This document shows, piece after piece, positions 36,304 to 43,809 of a stretch of 64,000 bases of DNA; position 1 is the first letter of the stretch; each line of letters starts with the position of its first letter. The DNA lies in contig JAHVKF010000003.1 of NCBI GenBank assembly GCA_019800895.1, positions 558,001-622,000 on the forward strand, written 5' to 3'. The stretch is from Halomonas denitrificans (GTDB taxonomy: Bacteria; Pseudomonadota; Gammaproteobacteria; Xanthomonadales; Wenzhouxiangellaceae). The notes below the pieces were generated by a model. The model saw nothing but the letters and a program-made list of their open reading frames with translations, did not search any database and had not been told where the DNA came from. Made by a program: the position numbers and the translations under genes.

Positions 36304-36751
36304 CGAGCGGGTCAGGGATCCGGAACGAGGTCGGACAGGCAGCGTGCAGTGTACCCGCGCCGTGCATCGGCGCTCACCGCAACCGCCCCCTCGAATGCCA
36401 TAATTGGTCTTGGAGTTTTTGTTCCGCATTCGACGGGACGCCGGCAGGGCCGTCGCCCGTCAATGCTTGCATTTTTCGGGTTTCCGGCAGGGCCGACGCC
36501 CGTCAATGCTTGCATTTTTCGGGTTTCCGGCAGGGCCGACGCCCGTCGATGCTTGCGTTTTGCGGGTTTCCGGCTGGGCCGGCGCCCGTCGATGCTTGCG
36601 TTTTGCGAAAGTCGGAGGGCGAATGCCCACCACCAGCCCGGATCGATGACAACGAGTCCCTGACCCCTAATTTCCTGTCCCCCCTATTTCCCTGACCCCG
36701 GATTCCCTGACCACCAGTCCCTCGCCCCTGACCCCGAGCCCCTTGACGCCC
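36304..36751. other. Repeat-filled gap upstream of the 2OG oxygenase gene
   Basis: No gene is supported in these 448 bases. They contain four copies of a 43-bp repeat (36441-36612) and then about 90 bases of degenerate CCCTGACCCCG-type low-complexity sequence ending next to the oxygenase start codon. This gap must hold the promoters of the divergent cpdA-like and oxygenase genes. Confidence 0.7.
36441..36612. repeat. Four tandem copies of a structured 43-bp repeat
   Basis: Copies start at 36441, 36484, 36527 and 36570, exactly 43 bases apart, each beginning CCGGCAGGGCC or CCGGCTGGGCC. Each holds two small inverted repeats: GGGC-N4-GCCC (loops CGTC, CGAC, CGAC, CGGC) and ATGC-TT-GCAT. Copies 1-2 have GCAT, copies 3-4 have GCGT, which still pairs through a G-U wobble in RNA. 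The unit length is not a multiple of three and there are no unique spacers, so neither a protein repeat nor a CRISPR array fits. Confidence 0.85.
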
Positions 36752-37447
36752 ATGTTCCTGGACACCGAAAAACTGGCCGCGATGGACGGCGAAGCCTTCC
36801 GCGCCACCCACCCCTATCCCTGGGCCAACCCGGCCGGACTGCTGACCGACGAGGGCTACAGGGCGCTGATCGACCACCTGCCCGAGGTCGAGCTGTTCGA
36901 CCCGGTCTTCGGCAAGAGCCGTAAGCACGGCCAGCAGAGCCACGACCGCTACGCCCTGGAATGGAACGACACGCTGCCCGTTTCCGACGCATGGAAGGCC
37001 TTCGTCGACGAACTGCGCGGGCCGGTCTACCAGGAGTTCCTGGCCAGGATGATTGGCCACGACCGGTTCAGTCTGCGGTTCCACTTCCACTACACGCCGA
37101 ACGGCTGCTCGGTCTCACCGCACTGCGACGCGGTCTGGAAGCTGGGCTCGCACATCTTCTACCTGAACACGGACGAGGACTGGAACCCGGAGTGGGGCGG
37201 CGAGACTCAGGTGCTCGACGACAATGGGCGCTTCTCGGCCAGCTCGGCGCCTGCCTTCGAGGACTTCGACGCAGCCATGGGCTCGGAGTCGACCGGAAAC
37301 CGCAGCCTGCTGTTCATCCGCCAGGGCAATTCCTGGCACGGCGTCAAGCCGATCCGGGCGCCCGAGGGGGCGCTGCGCAAGGTATTCATCGTGGTCATCA
37401 ACCGCGATACCCCCTGGTACCGCCTGCGCAGCAAGCTCAAGATCTAG
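36752..37447 (+). CDS. 2-oxoglutarate/Fe(II)-dependent oxygenase (prolyl 4-hydroxylase-like)
   Basis: A 231-residue 2OG-Fe(II) oxygenase. The Fe ligands are the H-x-D in SPHCDAVWKLGSHIFYLN and the distal His in NSWHGVKPI. The Arg binding 2-oxoglutarate is in LRKVFIVVINRD. The strand order and GGETQVLDDNGRF match the P4H-like branch. The target is unknown: amino acid, protein or sugar derivative. The ATG follows directly on repetitive sequence with no clear ribosome-binding site. It is near a GT2 gene and other possible surface-polymer genes. Confidence 0.82.
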   Translation: MFLDTEKLAAMDGEAFRATHPYPWANPAGLLTDEGYRALIDHLPEVELFDPVFGKSRKHGQQSHDRYALEWNDTLPVSDAWKAFVDELRGPVYQEFLARMIGHDRFSLRFHFHYTPNGCSVSPHCDAVWKLGSHIFYLNTDEDWNPEWGGETQVLDDNGRFSASSAPAFEDFDAAMGSESTGNRSLLFIRQGNSWHGVKPIRAPEGALRKVFIVVINRDTPWYRLRSKLKI

Positions 37448-37574
37448 GCGCACCGACCGGGTTCGCAGAAACCCGAGCTTCAGGAGTGAGCTTGCGAGCG
37501 AAGGCTGGGGGACAAGCTGTGGGGGTGAACTTGCGAGCGAATGGTTCGAGAGGCGCCAGCCCCGAAGAATCCTC

Positions 37575-38648
37575 TCAGGGCTGACCCGGCGGTCGATCGT
37601 CCACCCTGGCCTTCGCCGCACCCCGTCGGGCGGCCCACAGGAACTTCGCACTGAGATTTCCCGGCAGGCCCCTCGCCAGGCCGGACCCGAGCATCCGCGC
37701 CATCGCCTTGCGGCGCCCGAGTTCCCGCCGCGCGTGCCAGCAGTTCAGCGCCCAGATCGCGCCCAGGGATCGGCCGAGGGCCGGCTCCGGGTAGTGCGGG
37801 CTCGAGCGATTGGCCTGCTTGATCCGCCACAGCCACGACTCGGTCCAGTCCAGGTGGCCCAGCGGGTCGTCGCGTTTCTCGTCCCGTCGCGTCAGGGCGT
37901 AGTGCCGGCGCAGCTCTCCCTCGTCGGCCTCGATGCCGATCCGCTCGAGGAGACGGCGCGCAACGGCCATCTTGCGCTCGCGGCCGAGGCCTGCGCTCTT
38001 GCCGGTCCAGCGGCCGGGGTGCTCGCGTCCGCAGACCAGGATTTCCGGCAGGTTGGCCATCCGGTGCTTCGCCGACAGCCGCGCGTGCAGGTCGAAGTCC
38101 TGGCAGCGGGGGAAGTCCAGGTCGTAGCCGTAGTCCCGATAGACCGCGGTCCGCGCCATGATGGTCCGGTTGACCAGCGGGCAGTGGAACAACAGGTGGG
38201 CGTGGATGTCGTCGGGGTCGATCGGTTGGCGCCGGACCTTGTTCAGCATCTTGCCGTCGGCGTCCATGAAGCTGCACCAGCTGCCGACCTGCACGATGTC
38301 CGGGTTGCGGTCCAGGAACTCGACCTGCCGGCCGAGCCGCTTCGGATAGGCGTGGTCGTCGCTGTCGAGCAGGGCGATGTACTCGCCGCGCGCGAGCTCC
38401 AGGCCGCGGTTGCGCGTGTAGGGGATGCCGCGGTTGCCCTCGTTCTTCTCGATACGCAGGCGCGGATCGTCGAAGCGTTCCAGCGTCTCGAACGTGTTGT
38501 CCGTCGAGCCGTCGTCGACGACCAGGAGCTCGAAGTCCTCGAAGTCCTGCGCGAGGATGCTGTTGACCGCCACGCAGACGTAGTTCGCCCGGTTGTGGAC
38601 CGGGATGAACACGGTCACCTTCGGATTCGTTTCTGCGGGTCCGGGCAT
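37575..38648 (-). CDS. Family 2 glycosyltransferase
   Basis: A 357-residue GT-A-fold glycosyltransferase of family GT2. VTVFIPVHNRANYVCVAVNS is followed by LLVVDDGSTDNT (nucleotide site) and YIALLDSDDHAYP (DxD-like metal site). The C-terminal half is basic (RRKMA-like and RRGAAKA stretches) with no transmembrane helices, so it is cytoplasmic or peripherally bound. The donor and acceptor are not inferable. A Met 11 codons upstream is an alternative start. It is tail-to-tail with the oxygenase and divergent from the kinase-like gene. Confidence 0.85.
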   Translation of the reverse strand: MPGPAETNPKVTVFIPVHNRANYVCVAVNSILAQDFEDFELLVVDDGSTDNTFETLERFDDPRLRIEKNEGNRGIPYTRNRGLELARGEYIALLDSDDHAYPKRLGRQVEFLDRNPDIVQVGSWCSFMDADGKMLNKVRRQPIDPDDIHAHLLFHCPLVNRTIMARTAVYRDYGYDLDFPRCQDFDLHARLSAKHRMANLPEILVCGREHPGRWTGKSAGLGRERKMAVARRLLERIGIEADEGELRRHYALTRRDEKRDDPLGHLDWTESWLWRIKQANRSSPHYPEPALGRSLGAIWALNCWHARRELGRRKAMARMLGSGLARGLPGNLSAKFLWAARRGAAKARVDDRPPGQP

Positions 38649-38778
38649 GCGTGGAACCGGGGGGTGCAAGGGGACGCGCATGCTACCATCCCGGCAGCCG
38701 CGACGCGCCGCAGGGCCCGCCTTTCAGCGGTTTTTCAGCGACTACGCCGACAACCCAAGACGACGACCCACGACGACG

Positions 38779-39615
38779 ATGAAGGCCCGACTCGGTTCGC
38801 TGTTCCAGACCAATGCCCACTCGTTCGCGCGCCGGCTCTACTTCTGGTGGCTGCAGCGCTGGCGCGGCGTGTTCGCCAAGCGCCAGCAGGTGTTCTTCGT
38901 CCGGGTCGGCAGGACGCGGTTCAAGCGCGTGGTCTTCGGTGACAGCGCGCAGGCCGCGGAAGTGCAGGCGGCGCTGGACGACTTTGCCGGCAGCGGCCGC
39001 TTTCCGCCCCTGGTCCATCGCCACGAGAACGAGCTGCTGCTCGGCTTCGTCGAGGGCAGGGCGTTCGACCCCGACGACTCGGCGGACCGCGCCCGGCTGG
39101 CGCGCTTCCTGGCTGAGCTGTGGCGACGGGCGCCCGAGGAAATCGCGCGGAGCGATCGGCCCTTCGATGCCCGACTGCGGGTCGACCTGGACTTCCTGGT
39201 CACGGCCGGCGTGCTGGCCGCCGAGCGGGCCCGGGCGCTGGCCGCGCGCGCCGAGGCGGTCGCGCCCGACACGCTGCTGCTGGGCTACGACTACGTCGAT
39301 CCCGTGGCCAAGAACTTCGTCATCGCCGGCAGCGCGCCCAGCGGAACCGACGGGGCCCGCCTGGTCGCGATCGACGTCGAGAGCCTGCGCGCCGACCAGC
39401 CGCTGGGCGCCGGCCTGGCCCAGGCCTCGCTGCGCTGGCTGGCGCCCGGCGACGTCGCGGTCATGGCCTCCCAGGTGACCGAATCCGGCGGCCCCGACAT
39501 CGACGCCCAGCTCGATTACGTCCGCCTGATCACTACCGTCGCCTGGACCAAGCGCAAGTTCCTTCAGGGCAAGACCAACTTCATTCGCAGCGCCCACTTC
39601 GACGCCTTGCTCTGA
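38779..39615 (+). CDS. Unknown protein, N-lobe kinase-like
   Basis: A 278-residue cytoplasmic protein without a recognised family. The first about 100 residues (FFVRVGRTRFKRVVFGD, then LVHRHENELLLGFVEGRAFD) look like the beta-sheet lobe and hinge of aminoglycoside- or LPS-kinase folds. A convincing catalytic HxD...D is not seen, although IDVESLRADQ could be its remnant. The end is rich in aromatic and basic residues (TTVAWTKRKFLQGKTNF). It is divergent from the GT2 gene and 315 bases before the convergent ELM1 gene. A role in modifying a surface glycan is only a guess. Confidence 0.6.
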   Translation: MKARLGSLFQTNAHSFARRLYFWWLQRWRGVFAKRQQVFFVRVGRTRFKRVVFGDSAQAAEVQAALDDFAGSGRFPPLVHRHENELLLGFVEGRAFDPDDSADRARLARFLAELWRRAPEEIARSDRPFDARLRVDLDFLVTAGVLAAERARALAARAEAVAPDTLLLGYDYVDPVAKNFVIAGSAPSGTDGARLVAIDVESLRADQPLGAGLAQASLRWLAPGDVAVMASQVTESGGPDIDAQLDYVRLITTVAWTKRKFLQGKTNFIRSAHFDALL

Positions 39616-39931
39616 TCGGCGCCTCCTTCGACGGTTTCGGCCTCGACCGGGCCGTGCCTATACCGGCGTCGCAGCTTCGGCTTCTAGATGAAGGACGCAA
39701 AGGCGCGAAGGAGCGAAGAGCGCCAAGGAAAAACTCTTTTCTTTGACCAGGGTGTGGCTCTTCGTTCAAAGCAAGAACGTCGGCAGGCGCCCATCTAGAT
39801 TGTTTTCTGAGCGACTTTGCTCGGGATGACCGATTTTTGTCATTGCCGAGTTCTTTGCTTTGCGCTCTTCGCCCCTTCGTGCCTTTGCGTCCATCCTCTA
39901 AAGAACATTGCCTCCCGACTCGCACGAAGTC
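39616..39931. other. Gap holding an inverted-repeat element
   Basis: No gene is visible in the 316 bases between the two convergent genes. The gap is taken up by the inverted-repeat element at 39682-39901. Confidence 0.7.
39682..39901. repeat. Inverted-repeat element related to the one at 26.2 kb
   Basis: The left arm (39682-39730) and right arm (39851-39901) are imperfect inverse complements of about 49 bases. The shared core is GACGCAAAGGCGCGAAGG followed by AGCGAAGAGCGC. The right end reads as TTTAGAGGATGGACGCAAAGG, the same end sequence as the outer arms at 26244 and 26661. The interior (about 120 bases) differs from that of the other element. It looks like a small non-autonomous element family. 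Confidence 0.75.
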
Positions 39932-41002
39932 TCAATCCTCGACGAGCGACTCGATGCGAGCCAGGACGGGTTCGAGCAGGGACTCAAGCGTCGGCGGGTT
40001 GTCGACCGGGCCGTCGAGGAGGCGGTACAGGGGGCGGACCCAGCCGTGGGTGGCGGCGACGGCGTGGAGGCGGGGCAGGTCGCGGGCCGGGAGCCAGAGG
40101 CCGCGGCGGGTCAGGGCGTTGCGGGTGGTTTCCGGCACCAGCCGGCCCAGGGCGCGCGCGATGCGGCTTCTCCGGCGCGGGTGCAGCGGCAGCACGGCCA
40201 CGGGCTTGCCCGAAAGACACGCTTCGGCCAGCATCGACGCGCTGTCGCCGGTCACCGCCAGCGCATCGCAGTCCGCGAGCACGGCCGGGTAGGGGTTGAC
40301 CGCGCTGGGCGCCCAGGGAAACAGGGTGACCCGGTCACCCAGGCGTTCGCGCAACGCGTCCAGGGCGCCGGCCGGCGTGCGTGGACTGCCGCAGGCGACC
40401 AGGTGCGCACCCGAGGCGTCGACGAAGTCGCTCAGCTGGCCGGAAATCCGCTCGATCGCCCGAGGCCCGAACCTGAAGGACCCGGAGTCGCCGCCGAGCA
40501 GCACGCCGACGGTCGGTGCATCGACCCGGTCCAGCGCCTCCCGGACCCGCTTCCGGGCGTCGGCCGCCACCGCCGGCGGCGCGTTCAGCGGCAGCGGGAT
40601 CTCGACCACGTTCCCGGCCGGCGGAAGCCGGTACTGCGGCGTGGTCACGAGCACGTCCACGGGTGCGTAGGAGGACCAGGGCCGGCCGACGGCGATGGTC
40701 CTTGCCCGCCCGCCGGACGCTTCGCGAATCCGCTGCGCATCGACCACGCTCCGGCCGCCGGCGATCAGTACGAGGTCGGGCCAGGGCGGGACGTAGCGCA
40801 CGGCCTTCGCGCCCGAAAACGTCCGCCTCGCGGCCCCCGAAACCCGGTCGACGAGCACCGTGCCGACCGGATCGATCTCGTCGAACACGCGCACCTCGCC
40901 GTGTAGCGCGTCGGCGAGCGTCAGCAGCTGGCGCTGGTCCCCGGCCCCGGGTGCGGCCAGCACCCAGATCGGGCGCGATGTCGAAGGTTTCGGGTCGGGC
41001 AT
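39932..41002 (-). CDS. ELM1/DUF1022-family protein
   Basis: A 356-residue protein of the mitochondrial-fission ELM1-like family (DUF1022), found in many gram-negatives. It has a GT-B-like two-domain pattern: N-terminal IWVLAAPGAGDQRQLLTLADAL, central GVLLGGDSGSFRFGP, and C-terminal DCDALAVTGDSASMLAEACLSGKPVAVLPLHP, which resembles nucleotide-sugar binding in GT-B enzymes. Bacterial members often lie near LPS or glycosyltransferase genes, as here. No catalytic assignment is possible. The chosen Met precedes PDPKPSTSRP; an upstream extension would run into the tRNA promoter. Confidence 0.82.
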   Translation of the reverse strand: MPDPKPSTSRPIWVLAAPGAGDQRQLLTLADALHGEVRVFDEIDPVGTVLVDRVSGAARRTFSGAKAVRYVPPWPDLVLIAGGRSVVDAQRIREASGGRARTIAVGRPWSSYAPVDVLVTTPQYRLPPAGNVVEIPLPLNAPPAVAADARKRVREALDRVDAPTVGVLLGGDSGSFRFGPRAIERISGQLSDFVDASGAHLVACGSPRTPAGALDALRERLGDRVTLFPWAPSAVNPYPAVLADCDALAVTGDSASMLAEACLSGKPVAVLPLHPRRRSRIARALGRLVPETTRNALTRRGLWLPARDLPRLHAVAATHGWVRPLYRLLDGPVDNPPTLESLLEPVLARIESLVED

Positions 41003-41042
41003 CGGGAGGGGCGTCGAGACAGGAAATTTTTCGCCATTGTAA

Positions 41043-41071
41043 TTGACAAACTCACGCTTCCCGGCTAATAT
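41043..41071 (+). promoter_or_regulatory. Strong sigma-70 promoter for the tRNA genes
   Basis: TTGACA (41043-41048) and TAATAT (41066-41071) are separated by exactly 17 bases. The tRNA-Ala gene begins 17 bases after the -10. The GC-rich start region (GCCGCGC) is the discriminator type linked to stringent control of stable RNA. Confidence 0.85.
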
Positions 41072-41087
41072 GCCGCGCTTGATCTCT

Positions 41088-41163
<76 letters not shown>

Positions 41164-41229
41164 GAATCGAAAGAATCCTAGGCGTTTCAGCAGTGCAGTT
41201 CTTGCAGGCTCTGCTTTGAAGGTTACAAC

Positions 41230-41305
41230 GTCCCCTTCGTCTAGAGGCCTAGGACACCGCCCTTTCACGGCGGCGACAGGGGTTCGAATCCCCTAGGGGA
41301 CGCCA
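41230..41305 (+). tRNA. tRNA-Glu (anticodon TTC)
   Basis: A 76-base cloverleaf with encoded CCA. The acceptor stem GTCCCCT pairs with AGGGGAC, the anticodon stem CCGCC/GGCGG encloses CTTTCAC (TTC), and the T arm is GGGG-TTCGAAT-CCCC. It lies 66 bases after tRNA-Ala, probably in the same transcript. Partial copies of its 3' end follow downstream. Confidence 0.96.
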
Positions 41306-41347
41306 ATAAAGAAAATGCCCGGCCTTGCGCCGGGCTTTTTCTTTATT
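41306..41347 (+). terminator. Bidirectional terminator after tRNA-Glu
   Basis: AATAAAGAAAA-GCCCGGC pairs with GCCGGGC-TTTTTCTTTATT around a short loop. Both strands end in a T run, so it could also stop minus-strand transcripts. Confidence 0.85.
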
Positions 41348-41815
41348 GGGGCCGCCTCTGGCGGCTTTGAACCCACGCCCAATCAACGCCCCAATATTCA
41401 CGAATCTCCAGCCTCCGATCCAGGGCGGATACCGTGATCCGGCACCCAAGGGTTCGAACCGAGCGGCGCAGCCCCGAGCTCGCTTGAGCGAAGCGAAAGC
41501 CATCCCCTAGGGGACGCCGGTCGGGGCTCGATGGTCGATCGAGGCTAAGGCTTCTCTTGCCGATCCCACCGAACCTCTTCGAGACGCTGTAACTTTCAGG
41601 GTTCGAACCGAGCGGCGAAGCCGCGAGCTCACGAGACAAGCGGCAGGCTTGCGAGCCCGAAGGACAAGCTGCCGCAGGCAGCGCAGTCATCCCCCAAGGG
41701 ACGCCGGGTCGGGGCAGGGCGGTCTTTCGAAGTTGAGGGTCTCTCGCTGAATCTCCCGATATCGTCAGCTACACGGCACCCAGGGGGTTCGAGCCGAGCG
41801 CCGAACGAGCCGCTC
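41348..41815. repeat. Degenerate tandem repeats derived from the tRNA-Glu 3' end
   Basis: The tRNA's last bases ATCCCCTAGGGGACGCC (41288-41304) recur exactly at 41502-41518, and with two changes at 41689-41705. A T-arm-like GGGTTCGAACCGAGCGGCG segment recurs at 41450, 41599 and, altered, at about 41784. The three units are separated by about 150-190 bases. No integrase or other gene is in the 468-base gap. Short translations with an RRPLGD motif are by-products of the repeated tRNA end. Confidence 0.7.
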
Positions 41816-42190
41816 TCATTCGGCTGGAAGGTTCCGATCCTGGATTCCCTCGCTCCAGATTCGTAGCTCGTCGAGGGTCTTGAGTGCCGTTTCGCCAAAC
41901 GCCGTGATCGAATACTCCACGGTGACCGGCTTCGTGTCGACGACCGAACGCTGGATCAAGCCGTTTCCTTCCAGTTCCTTGAGTCGCGTACTGATCATCT
42001 TCTTGCTCGCCCCGCCGACCATGCGTGCGAGGTCGTTGAAACGCACCGGGCCGTCCTTCAGGTGCCAGAGGATCGAGCCGGTCCACTTTCCTCCGATGAT
42101 CCGCATGCCGCGTTCGATCGCACAAGGTTGCAGGCACGGGTTTTCAGCGGTGCGTCGTCCGTTTTCATCGTGTTGGATTCGTGCGTCCAT
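41816..42190 (-). CDS. HxlR-family transcriptional regulator
   Basis: A 124-residue winged-helix HxlR regulator. The family core is clear: CAIERGMRIIGGKWTGSILWHLKDGPVRFNDL, ASKKMISTRLKELEGNGLIQR and VEYSITAFGETAL. Two N-terminal cysteines (PCLQPC) could sense electrophiles or quinones, as in YodB/QorR-type members. It is divergent from mdaB-GST, whose control is its likely job. Confidence 0.9.
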   Translation of the reverse strand: MDARIQHDENGRRTAENPCLQPCAIERGMRIIGGKWTGSILWHLKDGPVRFNDLARMVGGASKKMISTRLKELEGNGLIQRSVVDTKPVTVEYSITAFGETALKTLDELRIWSEGIQDRNLPAE

Positions 42191-42229
42191 GCCGGGCTCC
42201 GGGGTGCGGGTGGTTCAACTGCACTGCAG

Positions 42230-42245
42230 GTTACTAAAAGTATAC
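42230..42245. promoter_or_regulatory. Probable HxlR operator
   Basis: GTTACTAAAAGTATAC is an imperfect inverted repeat (GTTAC-N6-GTATAC style) of the kind bound by HxlR regulators. It lies in the AT-rich part of the HxlR-mdaB gap and overlaps a TATACT sequence that could be the mdaB -10. Binding is inferred from position and symmetry. Confidence 0.55.
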
Positions 42246-42320
42246 TGGTTGAAAAAAGAAACTGCAATCGGCATGCTCCCGCTTCGATCCATCCGGCCCA
42301 TCCGAATTCGAGGAGAGCTC

Positions 42321-42914
42321 ATGAGCAAGGTCCTGGTTCTGAACGGTGCACAGCCCTATCCATTTGCCAAAGGAGAATTGAATGCAGCCCTGGCTGATCG
42401 GGCCGCCGCCTTTTTCGAGGCACGCGGTGATGAAGTCCGGCGTACGACGACCGCGAACAGCTTCGATACGGACGAAGAAATCGATCATCACCAGTGGGCC
42501 GAGATCATCGTGATGCAGTTCCCGATCAACTGGATGGGCGTGCCGTGGTCGTTCAAGCGCTACATGGATTCGGTCTATTCGGCCGGGATGGACGGCCGAT
42601 TGTGCAATGGTGACGGTCGATCGGCCGCCGCGCCGACCGAGAACTACGGCATGGGCGGAACGCAGGGTGATACGCGCTACATGCTGTCGGTCACGTTCAA
42701 TGCGCCTTCGCAGGCGTTCGACGATCCGGCCGAGCCGTTCTTCGAAGGCATGTCGGTCGACGATCTCCTTCGGCCGATGCACTTGAACGCGAAGTTCTTC
42801 GGTATGAAGCCGTTGCCCACCTTCTCCGCGCACGATGTAATGAAGAACCCGGCCATCGAGAACGATTTCAAGCGCTTCGATCACCATCTGCAGAACACGT
42901 TCGGAGATCTCTGA
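42321..42914 (+). CDS. mdaB: NADPH quinone oxidoreductase MdaB
   Basis: A 197-residue flavodoxin-like NAD(P)H-quinone reductase of the MdaB family: KVLVLNGAQPYPFAKGELN, then MQFPINWMGVPWSFKRYMD and DTRYMLSVTFNAPSQAF, ending PLPTFSAHDVMK. All these follow E. coli MdaB closely. Two-electron quinone reduction protects against redox cycling. An AGGAGAG ribosome-binding site precedes the ATG. The GST gene starts two bases after its stop. Confidence 0.9.
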   Translation: MSKVLVLNGAQPYPFAKGELNAALADRAAAFFEARGDEVRRTTTANSFDTDEEIDHHQWAEIIVMQFPINWMGVPWSFKRYMDSVYSAGMDGRLCNGDGRSAAAPTENYGMGGTQGDTRYMLSVTFNAPSQAFDDPAEPFFEGMSVDDLLRPMHLNAKFFGMKPLPTFSAHDVMKNPAIENDFKRFDHHLQNTFGDL

Positions 42915-42916
42915 CG

Positions 42917-43633
42917 ATGAGCCAGCCCGACATCCATCTCTACACCGCCGCCACGATGAACGGTTACAAGCCGGTGATCTTTCTCGAAGAGGCGGGCGTG
43001 CCCTACGACCTGACCCTCGTCGATTTCTCGAAGCAGGAACAGAAGGACCCCGAGTACCTGAAGTTGAATCCGAACGGCAAGATACCGACGATCTTCGACC
43101 GCTCGGAAGGACGCCCGATCTTCGAATCCGGGGCAATCCTGTGGCATCTCGCGGAGCGCTACGGTCGGTTCCTTTCCGACGATCCGATCGAGCGATCGGA
43201 AACGATGCAGTGGCTGTTTTTCCAGGTCGGGCACGTCGGGCCGATGATGGGGCAGGCGATGTACTTTCAGCGCATTGCAGCGCCCAACGGCCGCGTAGAG
43301 CCGTTCAGCATCAAGCGCTATGTCGACGAGAGCCGCCGGATTCTCGAGGTGCTGGACACGCGACTGGAGGACAGGGACTTCCTGGTCGGGGACTACTCGA
43401 TCGCGGACATGGCCGTGTATCCCTGGGCGCGGGCCTGGCCCTGGGCAAGGGTCGACGTCGAGGGGCTGGATGCCCTGAAGGCCTGGTTCGAGCGGGTCGA
43501 CGCCCGGCCCGCCGTGCAGCGCGCTCTGAGAGTGCCGCAAGCGCAACCCCAGTTCTGGGATCCCGACGCCGATGCCGGCGACTTCGGTCGTGAGAACGCG
43601 GCTCGCTTCGCGTCGGACGTCGACCGGGACTGA
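42917..43633 (+). CDS. Glutathione S-transferase (YfcG/Ure2-like)
   Basis: A 238-residue GST with the thioredoxin-like N-terminal domain (IHLYTAATMNGYKPVIFLEEAGVPYDL, NPNGKIPTI, FESGAILWHLAERYG) and an all-helical C-terminal domain (LVGDYSIADMAVYPWARAW). The pattern is that of the Nu/YfcG group, which has disulfide-bond reductase activity with glutathione. It is in an operon with mdaB under the presumed HxlR control. Confidence 0.88.
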   Translation: MSQPDIHLYTAATMNGYKPVIFLEEAGVPYDLTLVDFSKQEQKDPEYLKLNPNGKIPTIFDRSEGRPIFESGAILWHLAERYGRFLSDDPIERSETMQWLFFQVGHVGPMMGQAMYFQRIAAPNGRVEPFSIKRYVDESRRILEVLDTRLEDRDFLVGDYSIADMAVYPWARAWPWARVDVEGLDALKAWFERVDARPAVQRALRVPQAQPQFWDPDADAGDFGRENAARFASDVDRD

Positions 43634-43741
43634 ACCGGCGGGGCCGCGATACGGTTTGTTCTGTACGCGTTCTCCGGCTGATGGCCGGGCGTTCGTCGAG
43701 CCACTCGGTTCGGGAATTGCCGGACCATCGAAAGCGCCACG

Positions 43742-43770
43742 AAAAACGCCCGCCGGAACCCGGCGGGCGC
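43742..43770 (-). terminator. Terminator of the GntR-ABC operon (minus strand)
   Basis: Read on the minus strand, CGCCCGCCG pairs with CGGCGGGCG and is followed by TTTTT. It lies 40 bases after the permease stop. On the plus strand the same hairpin follows the GST gene but has no T run. Confidence 0.75.
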
Positions 43771-43809
43771 TGTGCGCTCCGGCGCGGGGCGCCGGCGAGC
43801 CTGCAGTGG

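Noticed and set aside
36441-36612. CRISPR array
   Set aside because: The 43-bp units are contiguous with no unique spacers, only four copies exist, and no cas gene is present.
41230-41815. Complete integrated island at tRNA-Glu
   Set aside because: Only copies of the tRNA end are present; there is no integrase or cargo gene in the 468 bases.
41249-41898. Small minus-strand reading frames with RRPLGD motifs
   Set aside because: The motif is the translated tRNA-Glu 3' end, and its repetition follows from the DNA repeats.
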